Part shown: positions 1-4,905 of the stretch, one piece after another
How the letters are laid out: each line of letters begins with the position of its first letter
How positions within the stretch are numbered: the stretch's first letter is position 1
Assembly (NCBI GenBank): GCA_016204645.1
Contig: JACQKI010000009.1
Span: 1-5,744, forward strand
Origin: Candidatus Kerfeldbacteria bacterium
GTDB taxonomy: Bacteria; Patescibacteriota; Patescibacteriia; SBBC01
Reading direction: 5' to 3'
DNA: 5,744 bases
Notes under the pieces: model-generated
What the model was told of the DNA's origin: nothing
The model's input: only the letters and a program-made list of their open reading frames with translations
The model's database searches: none
Position numbers and translations under genes: made by a program

Positions 1-1060
1 GCACGGCGAATGGTACGTAGTACTCGACGTAGCGTCGCGACTTCAGCGTCAGCAGCAGAAAAAACAACCACAGCAACCCCAGCGTCATCGATCGACTCGA
101 TTGCTTCCGCCAATTGACGACCAATAGAACCAAGGTAATAACCAAAGGAATAGATACCAGCACGGTGTTGGCAATCAAGTCAATGAACTCGTAGGGGTAC
201 CACTCGCCGCCGACACCGATGGTCTTCTGGTAGTTGACAATGCCGATCCGAATGAACTGGTCTAGGTAAAAACGAAGGTTCTCCGGCCAAAACGGATTCA
301 AGGCCAGGCCGAGAGCCGTACCCAGGATCACCGCCAGGGCTAAACGCAGGTTGAGCCGCCGCACCCGCCGGTGCCGGAAGAGACGGCCAAGCAGGGCGCG
401 GACGCGGTGCAGGAAGACATTTGGGTTTTCACGGCGGACAAATCGTTTATGCAGGTATCCGACCACAGCAAAAGTCACTGTCGCCACCACCAGTAACGGA
501 AAGCCGCCGTAAAACCAAACATACCAAAAAGCCAACACGCCCACCAGCCACGGCCGGTAGGAAAACGCGGCCGCCAAGCCGAGTAGCAGCAAAATCAAAG
601 ACAAGCTTGAGGCTTTAGCCAAATTCATCCGAAAACTGAAGGGGTTGATCAGCAGCAACAGCACCGTCGCCGCCATGGCCCAGTGGATCTGCCAACGGCG
701 CAAGAACCAGTAGAACGTTAAAGCCATCAGCGCGCCCAGCACCACCGTCGCCAACTTCAAGCCAATCAGCGGGTCGGTCAAGCTGACGAGCGGTACCAAC
801 AGTAAATGGTACAAAAAGTGCTGGTCGGCGTAGGCATGGCTGAGCGTGGTAAAGGGCAGCCAAACAAAATCCGTGACCAACTGCCCATCGCGGAGCAAGA
901 CCGCCAGCTTAGCGTGGTAGAACGAGTCTGGATCGGCAAAGACTGGCAGGTACTGCCAGTACGCGAACAAAATAAAGGCGAGCGTAAAAATTACCAGGTA
1001 ACCAACCCAACTTCCGTGGGCGGCGTACCACGACCGAACCCGCGATACCAACGACAACAT
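1..1060 (-). CDS. STT3-like GT-C membrane glycosyltransferase (partial, 3' end off window)
   Basis: This minus-strand frame stays open from the ATG at 1060 to the window edge (353 codons) and encodes a very hydrophobic protein. Residues about 18-38 form the first membrane helix. They are followed by an outside loop with the acidic motif ADPDSFYHAK (D43, D45, H49), which resembles the metal/lipid-phosphate motif of the first loop of STT3/AglB/PglB proteins. Further hydrophobic segments follow, with an Arg-rich, probably cytoplasmic loop near residues 205-245. Near the visible end is LKSRRYVEYYVPF, like the RRF.EY.xP segment of this superfamily. The diagnostic WWDYG-type catalytic motif would lie beyond the window, so oligosaccharyltransferase activity is not proven. 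A PMT/ArnT-like or uncharacterised GT-C enzyme is possible. An in-frame TGA at 1090-1088 limits the start to ATG 1060 or TTG 1066. ATG fits the promoter exactly. The likely role is transfer of a lipid-linked sugar at the outer face of the membrane. Confidence 0.75.
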   Translation of the reverse strand, partial: MLSLVSRVRSWYAAHGSWVGYLVIFTLAFILFAYWQYLPVFADPDSFYHAKLAVLLRDGQLVTDFVWLPFTTLSHAYADQHFLYHLLLVPLVSLTDPLIGLKLATVVLGALMALTFYWFLRRWQIHWAMAATVLLLLINPFSFRMNLAKASSLSLILLLLGLAAAFSYRPWLVGVLAFWYVWFYGGFPLLVVATVTFAVVGYLHKRFVRRENPNVFLHRVRALLGRLFRHRRVRRLNLRLALAVILGTALGLALNPFWPENLRFYLDQFIRIGIVNYQKTIGVGGEWYPYEFIDLIANTVLVSIPLVITLVLLVVNWRKQSSRSMTLGLLWLFFLLLTLKSRRYVEYYVPFAV

Positions 1061-1066
1061 GCTCAA

Positions 1067-1095
1067 AGTATACCGCCGGCGTGCCGGTCAGCCAA
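1067..1095 (-). promoter_or_regulatory. sigma70-like promoter giving a leaderless transcript of the STT3-like gene
   Basis: Read on the minus strand, there is a -35 TTGGCT (1095-1090, 4/6 to consensus), a 17-bp spacer and a -10 TATACT (1072-1067, 5/6). Six bases separate the -10 from the ATG at 1060, so the expected start of transcription is the A of the start codon. No Shine-Dalgarno site is possible in such an mRNA. The -35 touches the end of the inverted-repeat element at 1096-1289. Confidence 0.6.
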
Positions 1096-1289
1096 GAACC
1101 CATCTCAAAATTCGCTTTCGAGCCGAGGGGCGGAACTTCGTCGGCGAGGGGTGAGCCACCGCGAAGCGGGGTCCCGCTGGGGCGGTGATCGGAGGACGAG
1201 AAATGTCCGTGATATTTCGAGTCCGAGACGAAGCCCCGTAGCCCGAAATTCCGAGCCGCAGCGCCGGAATGGAATTTTGAGATGGGTTC
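1096..1289. repeat. 194-bp element with perfect 18-bp terminal inverted repeats and nested internal helices
   Basis: The ends are GAACCCATCTCAAAATTC (1096-1113) and its exact reverse complement (1272-1289). Inside, further pairings stack in order. These are 1116-1123 with 1241-1248 (one mismatch), 1127-1130 with 1234-1237, and 1136-1142 with 1227-1233. Two hairpins sit at the centre: 1157-1162/1182-1187 continuing as 1165-1169/1174-1178, and 1194-1197/1221-1224 continuing as 1200-1204/1214-1218. Another hairpin lies on the 3' side (1249-1253/1265-1269). No credible protein is encoded. The order of helices looks like one folded molecule: either a structured RNA, or a MITE-like element able to extrude as a hairpin. 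I see no target-site duplication next to the repeats. I do not recognise it as a known RNA family. Confidence 0.7.
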
Positions 1290-1296
1290 GAGTACA

Positions 1297-1337
1297 TCAA
1301 CGCCGCCGGTCCAAGCATGGGTGACCGGCGGCGTTGA
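1297..1337 (-). terminator. 15-bp perfect hairpin just after the PGI/PMI stop codon
   Basis: Bases 1297-1311 pair without mismatch to 1323-1337, leaving an 11-nt loop. The stem is GC-rich and starts 13 nt past the isomerase stop (TGA, 1352-1350). Position suggests a 3' transcript end or an mRNA-stabilising stem for the isomerase gene. No T-tract follows it on either strand, so it is not a canonical intrinsic terminator. Rho-dependent termination or 3'-end protection are alternatives. Confidence 0.45.
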
Positions 1338-1349
1338 CACGAGCCAGGC

Positions 1350-2429
1350 TCAGCGACCAGCTCGGCCCAAGCGACGCTTCAGCTCGTTAACGGTTGGAAT
1401 CGCTAATGGATCGACCCCGTGCAAAACCGACAAATATAAACTGGTGTAGCCAGCGAGGACTAACAGATCAAAGGCCTCGGTCAAACGGTCGCCGCCTTGG
1501 ACTGGAACGACGCTGGCACTCAGACCGGCTCGCTCGACCAGCTCGCGCGTTACTCGGACGCGCCTGACCAGCCGCGAACGATACAGTCTTGAGCTAAAGA
1601 TAACCATGGTCGCCCGCTGGGCAGCCGGCGGATACCGCAGCCCTTCGAGCAGGTGGTGGTTGAGCTCGGGCAGCTGCCACGGCGTGGCCAACGTCTTCGC
1701 AGTTTCATTGAGTTGGTTGGCAAAGGCGTGGACACTGCCGCTCAAATGCTCGGCGCCGACCAGCAACGGTAGCGACGAACGCAGTGATGCGGCTAGCTGC
1801 TTGGCGGCGTTGACCCGCTTCGAACGAGCAATGTCAAAACCCCAGGCCCGCCGCTCAAGGTAATCGGCCAATCTGGCCACGGTTCGGCCGCTGATCGATA
1901 CTAATCCCAAGCTGGACAGCAAACCCAGCTGTCCCATCACGCTGTAGCCTAATCCCAGCCGCGGCTGTCCGGCTGGATTGGCCCCGCCGTCTATCTGGTA
2001 CCACGGTAGCCGGTGCCGGCGAAGCCAAGCGCCGAGCGCACCACCGATCGTCAGGCCGGTAATCCGCGCCCGCCGCCGGCGAGCCGATTCGGCCACGGCC
2101 AGGACCTCCTCGGTTGTTCCGGAGTAGCTTGAGAGCACCACCAGCGTTCGCGGGCTAACCGCCGCGGGTAGGTCGTAGCCATTGACCATCGACAGCGGCC
2201 GCTTCAGTCGATCAAAAAAAACGCTGCGGATGACGTCGCTACCGAGTGCCGAACCGCCCATGCCGACCATCACGACCTGATCGATCTTAAGAAACGACTT
2301 TGGAAAATCGACGGCCCGGCCGCCGGCGAATCCTCGACGGCTCTGCTCGGCCAGCGACCGTAGCGAGGCCAGCACGAGCTGGCGCGATCGTGACCGGTAC
2401 GAGGCCGTCCTATCGAGTGCGTGAGGCAT
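1350..2429 (-). CDS. bifunctional phosphoglucose/phosphomannose isomerase (SIS family)
   Basis: This cytosolic enzyme interconverts fructose-6-P with glucose-6-P and with mannose-6-P. The 359 residues hold two SIS domains. The first has GMGGSALGSD at 56-65 and the phosphate-binding loop SSYSGTTEE at 100-108. The second has AEHLSGSVHAFANQLNE, then PELNHHLLEG. E242 and H258 are 16 residues apart, the same spacing as the catalytic Glu203/His219 that I recall for the Pyrobaculum PGI/PMI. K351, in the C-terminal NELKRRLG segment, is a candidate for the conserved active-site lysine. Length is slightly above the family's usual 300-350, because of an Arg-rich N-terminal stretch. An in-frame TAG at 2462-2460 rules out a longer start, and no clear ribosome binding site precedes the ATG. 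This family replaces the classical Pgi in archaea, some actinobacteria and CPR bacteria. It would feed hexose phosphates to glycogen and glycan synthesis encoded nearby. Confidence 0.9.
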   Translation of the reverse strand: MPHALDRTASYRSRSRQLVLASLRSLAEQSRRGFAGGRAVDFPKSFLKIDQVVMVGMGGSALGSDVIRSVFFDRLKRPLSMVNGYDLPAAVSPRTLVVLSSYSGTTEEVLAVAESARRRRARITGLTIGGALGAWLRRHRLPWYQIDGGANPAGQPRLGLGYSVMGQLGLLSSLGLVSISGRTVARLADYLERRAWGFDIARSKRVNAAKQLAASLRSSLPLLVGAEHLSGSVHAFANQLNETAKTLATPWQLPELNHHLLEGLRYPPAAQRATMVIFSSRLYRSRLVRRVRVTRELVERAGLSASVVPVQGGDRLTEAFDLLVLAGYTSLYLSVLHGVDPLAIPTVNELKRRLGRAGR

Positions 2430-2456
2430 TCGTCTTGGTTTCGGGTGAACGTTCGT

Positions 2457-2485
2457 ACTCTAGCAAACATCTCCGGATATGCAAA
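2457..2485 (-). promoter_or_regulatory. promoter of the PGI/PMI gene (extended -10)
   Basis: On the minus strand there is a -35 TTTGCA (2485-2480, 4/6), a 17-bp spacer and an extended -10, TGC-TAGAGT (2465-2457; hexamer 4/6 plus the TGn extension). The predicted transcription start is near 2450, leaving a leader of about 21 nt with no clear Shine-Dalgarno sequence. It is back to back with the yebC promoter; the two -35 boxes are 18 bp apart. Confidence 0.45.
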
Positions 2486-2493
2486 CCAGGCAC

Positions 2494-2508
2494 GTCAAAC
2501 TGATTGAC
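2494..2508. promoter_or_regulatory. small dyad between the divergent promoters (possible operator)
   Basis: GTCAA (2494-2498) and TTGAC (2504-2508) are perfect inverted copies 5 bp apart. The right half overlaps the -35 box of the yebC promoter, and the left half lies just upstream of the isomerase -35. A dimeric repressor bound here could affect both directions. A 5-bp half-site can also arise by chance, because TTGAC is itself most of a -35 box. Confidence 0.2.
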
Positions 2509-2532
2509 TCGAACCTAAAAAAATGATACAAT
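2504..2532 (+). promoter_or_regulatory. strong sigma70-like promoter of the yebC-ruvC-GH15-glgA series
   Basis: The -35 is TTGACT (2504-2509, 5/6), the spacer is exactly 17 bp, and the -10 is TACAAT (2527-2532, 5/6) with a TGn extension (TGA, 2524-2526). The spacer carries an A-run (2517-2523). Predicted transcription start is near 2539, giving a leader of about 58 nt. It is the best promoter match in the window and the only one I found on the plus strand ahead of the four overlapping genes. Confidence 0.7.
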
Positions 2533-2538
2533 CCACGG

Positions 2539-2596
2539 TACTTCACGATTGAACTGCTTAGTGATTTGAATCGATTCGGATCACAATCGTTTGTAA
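2539..2596 (+). other. 5' leader of the yebC operon
   Basis: The leader is AT-richer than its surroundings and has no Shine-Dalgarno sequence at a usable distance; the nearest GGA is at 2578-2580, about 16 nt from the ATG. It contains a perfect 10-bp palindrome, GAATCGATTC (2568-2577). An alternative weak hairpin joins CGATT (2572-2576) with AATCG (2585-2589). It does not resemble a riboswitch I know. A single-stranded, SD-less start is the simplest reading. Confidence 0.35.
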
Positions 2597-3313
2597 ATGT
2601 CAGGACACTCCAAGTGGGCACAAATCAAACGTCAAAAAGGCGCCGCCGATATTAAACGCGGTGCAGCATTTACGAAACTCGCCAACGCCATTACCGTTGC
2701 TGTCCGCGAGGGCGGCCCTGACCCGGCCTCGAATTTTCGTCTCCGCCTAGCGATCGAGAAGGCGCGTGCGGCCAACATGCCGAAAGACAACGTCGAGCGG
2801 GCCATCAAGCGGGCGGCGGGCGAGGGCGGCGAGCGACCGATTGAAACCATCACCTACGAAGGTTACGGCCCGCACGGCCTGGCGGTTGTGGTCGAAGCCG
2901 TGACCGACAACCGCAACCGAACAGCCAGCCAACTGCGCAAAATATTCACCGAGCACCACGGCAGCCTCGGCAACTCAAACAGCGTCTTGTGGATGTTCGA
3001 GCGGCGAGGCCTGCTCGAAGTACCGCTCGGGCCGAACCGCGAAGCCGTCGAACTGGCGGCCATCGACGCCGGAGCTTCGGACATCGTGGCTGAAGACGAT
3101 TCGCTGATCATCTATACTCCGCCGACAACCCTGACCTCGGTTCGGGAAGCAGTCGCCGCCGCCGGAGCATCCATCCTCAACGCTGAGCTAGCCTTGGTGC
3201 CGACCACGACGGTCAGCCCGCCGCCCAATTCGCAAGCGCAGGTCAAAGACTTCCTCCTAGCCCTCCAAGACCTGCCAGACGTCAACGATGTCGCCACGAA
3301 CGCGGCAATCTGA
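2597..3313 (+). CDS. yebC: YebC/PmpR (TACO1) family protein
   Basis: The 238-residue product begins with the family signature SGHSKWAQIKRQKGAADIKR, followed by an N-terminal helical domain to about residue 75. Its hallmarks KDNVERAIKRA and YEGYGPHGLAVVVEAVTDNRNRT are both intact, as is the region around SLGNSNSVLWMF. The C-terminal part ends in LPDVNDVATNAAI, similar to the DVQNVYSN.. ending of the family. Length matches the usual 235-250, and the start is set by the canonical MSGHSKW. YebC was long annotated as a DNA-binding transcriptional regulator. More recent work on YebC and its mitochondrial homologue TACO1 points to relief of ribosome stalling at proline-rich stretches. The gene directly precedes ruvC, a common bacterial arrangement, and the ruvC start codon lies inside it. 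It follows the strong promoter at 2504-2532 and begins without a visible Shine-Dalgarno site. Confidence 0.95.
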   Translation: MSGHSKWAQIKRQKGAADIKRGAAFTKLANAITVAVREGGPDPASNFRLRLAIEKARAANMPKDNVERAIKRAAGEGGERPIETITYEGYGPHGLAVVVEAVTDNRNRTASQLRKIFTEHHGSLGNSNSVLWMFERRGLLEVPLGPNREAVELAAIDAGASDIVAEDDSLIIYTPPTTLTSVREAVAAAGASILNAELALVPTTTVSPPPNSQAQVKDFLLALQDLPDVNDVATNAAI

Positions 3314-3791
3314 GCTGACCGTGCTGGGGATTGACCCGGGACTCGGTCGGCTGGGTTACGGCGTCGTCCGTTTACACCACGGCCGACTACAGCTGCAGGC
3401 CTTCGGCACGATCGAAACCCCTGCCGGTACTGCTGCCGGCGACCGCCTGGTCACGCTCCACCGCCGGCTGGGCCAGCTGGTTGCCAGGCACCGCCCAGAC
3501 CGCCTAGCCGTCGAACAGCTTTTCTTTTCGACCAACGTCAGAACCGCCATGTCGGTCAGCCAGGCCCGGGGCGTGGTCATGCTGACCGCGGCCGAGCACC
3601 GGCTGCCGGTCGGCGAGTACTCGCCGCCGACGGTCAAGCAGGCGGTCACCGGCTACGGCCAGTCGGACAAGCGCCAAGTCCAGCGCATGCTCCAGCTACT
3701 CTTCCGGCTGCCGCGTCCGCCTCGCCCGGACGACGCGGCCGACGCCATCGCCGTGGCCGTCTGCGGCACCAACACACTTTCCCATGCCTGA
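3288..3791 (+). CDS. ruvC: crossover junction endodeoxyribonuclease RuvC
   Basis: RuvC is a dimeric, Mg2+-dependent nuclease that resolves Holliday junctions. The 167-residue sequence shows the RNase H-like fold and the full acidic set: D16 in LGIDPGLG, E76 in AVEQLFF, and D149/D152 in PDDAADAIAVA, matching E. coli D7, E66, D138 and D141. FFSTNVRTAMSVSQARGV and EYSPPTVKQAVTGYGQSDKRQVQ are typical DNA- and junction-binding regions. The ATG at 3288 overlaps yebC by 26 nt. An in-frame GTG at 3321, 7 nt after the yebC stop, would remove 11 residues and put LGIDPG at the N-terminus as in most homologues, so the start is uncertain. Neither start has a Shine-Dalgarno sequence. ruvA and ruvB do not follow; the next gene belongs to glycogen metabolism. 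Confidence 0.95.
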   Translation: MSPRTRQSELTVLGIDPGLGRLGYGVVRLHHGRLQLQAFGTIETPAGTAAGDRLVTLHRRLGQLVARHRPDRLAVEQLFFSTNVRTAMSVSQARGVVMLTAAEHRLPVGEYSPPTVKQAVTGYGQSDKRQVQRMLQLLFRLPRPPRPDDAADAIAVAVCGTNTLSHA

Positions 3792-4905
3792 TCGACGAGA
3801 AAAGATTGCTCGTTTAACCGAATCGTCGCGCCAAGTGATTGACGACGCCATTCTTGACAACGGCGCAATCGTGGCGGCCAATACCGATGAGCCGTACTAC
3901 CCCCGAGAGGCGGCCGACTACCGCTACGTCTGGCCGCGGGACGCATGCGTGACGGCCCTGGCAGCAGAAAAGCTGAACATCCGAGCGGCCGAACCGTTCT
4001 TCCGATGGCTGGAAACCAAGCCGGAAGACTTTTTGAAAGAACGCTTGCTTTTCTCGAACTACTCGACCAACGGACGAATCGGCAGCATGGGCCGAATGTT
4101 CCAGCCGGACCAAATGGGAACGGTTCTCTGGACCATCGCTACCTACTGCCAGGGCCAGTCGACGCGCGCCGAGCCGTGGCGCGGGCTGATCGAACGCCTG
4201 TGCGACGGGCTGACCGCCGCTTGGAACAAAACCTACTTTTTGCCCAACACGGTCGACCTCTGGGAGGACGGATTTCGCCAGACGTCTTCGCGCGTCGAGA
4301 ACAACTTCACCTACTCCATCGCTGCCTGCAGCCGCGGCCTGTTCATGGCGGACGAACTTTTCCCGCACAAACTCTGGAAGCAAGCCGCCCAGGAAATGGA
4401 GAGCCAGGTCAACCAAGCGTACGACGAGCAGCGCGGCTACTTCCTCCGCAACCACGGGAAAATCGACGACCCCAACGTCGACGCCTCGATGCTCGGCCTT
4501 GCCTGGCCCTTCGAATCGGTCGAGCCGAACGACGAGCGGATGCTCAGCACGCTCCAGGTGATTGAGCGAACGCTGGTCGTCGACGGCGGTGTCCACCGCT
4601 ACCAGTTCGACTACTTCGACTCCGAAGGATCGGCTTGGGAAGGCGGCGGCGCCTGGCCGATCCTCAATTTCTGGCTGGCGATCGTGCTCAACCGTGCTGG
4701 CGATCGAGCCAAGGCCGAGGCCTACTTTAACTGGGTGGTCGACCGGGTTGACCACTACATTCCGGAACAGCTGTTCGCCGATTTTCGCGTTGGCATTTCA
4801 CCGTTAGTCTGGAGCCACGCCATGTTCATCTTGTCCGCCGATGAGCTCGGTCTGCTTCAGGCCGCGGCGACCGATCCGATAAGTCCCCGATCCACCGGCG
4901 CATGA
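3784..4905 (+). CDS. glycoside hydrolase family 15 (glucoamylase-like) protein, catalytic domain only
   Basis: GH15 enzymes are inverting (alpha/alpha)6-barrel hydrolases that release glucose from alpha-glucan ends. Related members act on trehalose or isomaltose. This 373-residue protein has the substrate-binding motif DYRYVWPRDA (45-54), NYSTNGRIGS (92-101), FQPDQMG (106-112), the probable general acid E161 in VDLWEDG, and the probable general base E328 in IPEQLF. It is essentially the barrel alone. The N-terminal beta-sandwich of many prokaryotic GH15 proteins is absent, and so are a signal peptide and a starch-binding domain, so it probably works in the cytosol. The ATG overlaps the ruvC stop by 8 nt, and its own TGA overlaps the next ATG by 4 nt. 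Pairing with glgA suggests stored alpha-glucan as substrate. The exact linkage specificity cannot be read from sequence. The last ten or so residues are low-complexity and probably disordered. Confidence 0.88.
   Translation: MPDRREKIARLTESSRQVIDDAILDNGAIVAANTDEPYYPREAADYRYVWPRDACVTALAAEKLNIRAAEPFFRWLETKPEDFLKERLLFSNYSTNGRIGSMGRMFQPDQMGTVLWTIATYCQGQSTRAEPWRGLIERLCDGLTAAWNKTYFLPNTVDLWEDGFRQTSSRVENNFTYSIAACSRGLFMADELFPHKLWKQAAQEMESQVNQAYDEQRGYFLRNHGKIDDPNVDASMLGLAWPFESVEPNDERMLSTLQVIERTLVVDGGVHRYQFDYFDSEGSAWEGGGAWPILNFWLAIVLNRAGDRAKAEAYFNWVVDRVDHYIPEQLFADFRVGISPLVWSHAMFILSADELGLLQAAATDPISPRSTGA

Noticed and set aside
1070..1090. Short GC-rich inverted repeat in the spacer of the STT3-like promoter
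   Set aside because: It is only CCGG-type self-complementarity of 4-5 bp, likely by chance at this GC content.
1146..1187. T-box-like stretch (GGGGTGAGCCACCGCG followed by a hairpin)
   Set aside because: The TGGNACCGCG core is broken, there is no specifier stem I recognise, and no plus-strand aminoacyl-tRNA or amino-acid gene follows.
1096..1289. 6S RNA, RNase P RNA, SRP RNA or integron attC site
   Set aside because: Length and a long closing stem resemble 6S RNA, but there is no long rod with one central bubble. The conserved RNase P and SRP core sequences are absent. The ends do not match the attC RYYYAAC/GTTRRRY boxes.
806..1324. Plus-strand frame of 172 codons over the start of the STT3-like gene and the intergenic gap
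   Set aside because: It is mostly antisense to the membrane protein, then reads through the folded element. It has no recognisable domain, promoter or ribosome binding site.
909..1340. Minus-strand frame of 143 codons across the hairpin and inverted-repeat element
   Set aside because: The translation is repeat-derived and Arg/Ser/Gly-rich without domains. It runs in a different frame into the STT3-like gene, whose own frame is convincing.
3814..4755. Long antisense open frame of 313 codons opposite the GH15 gene
   Set aside because: It is a codon-bias shadow of the GC-rich GH15 gene. The product resembles no family, and the sense frame has clear catalytic motifs.
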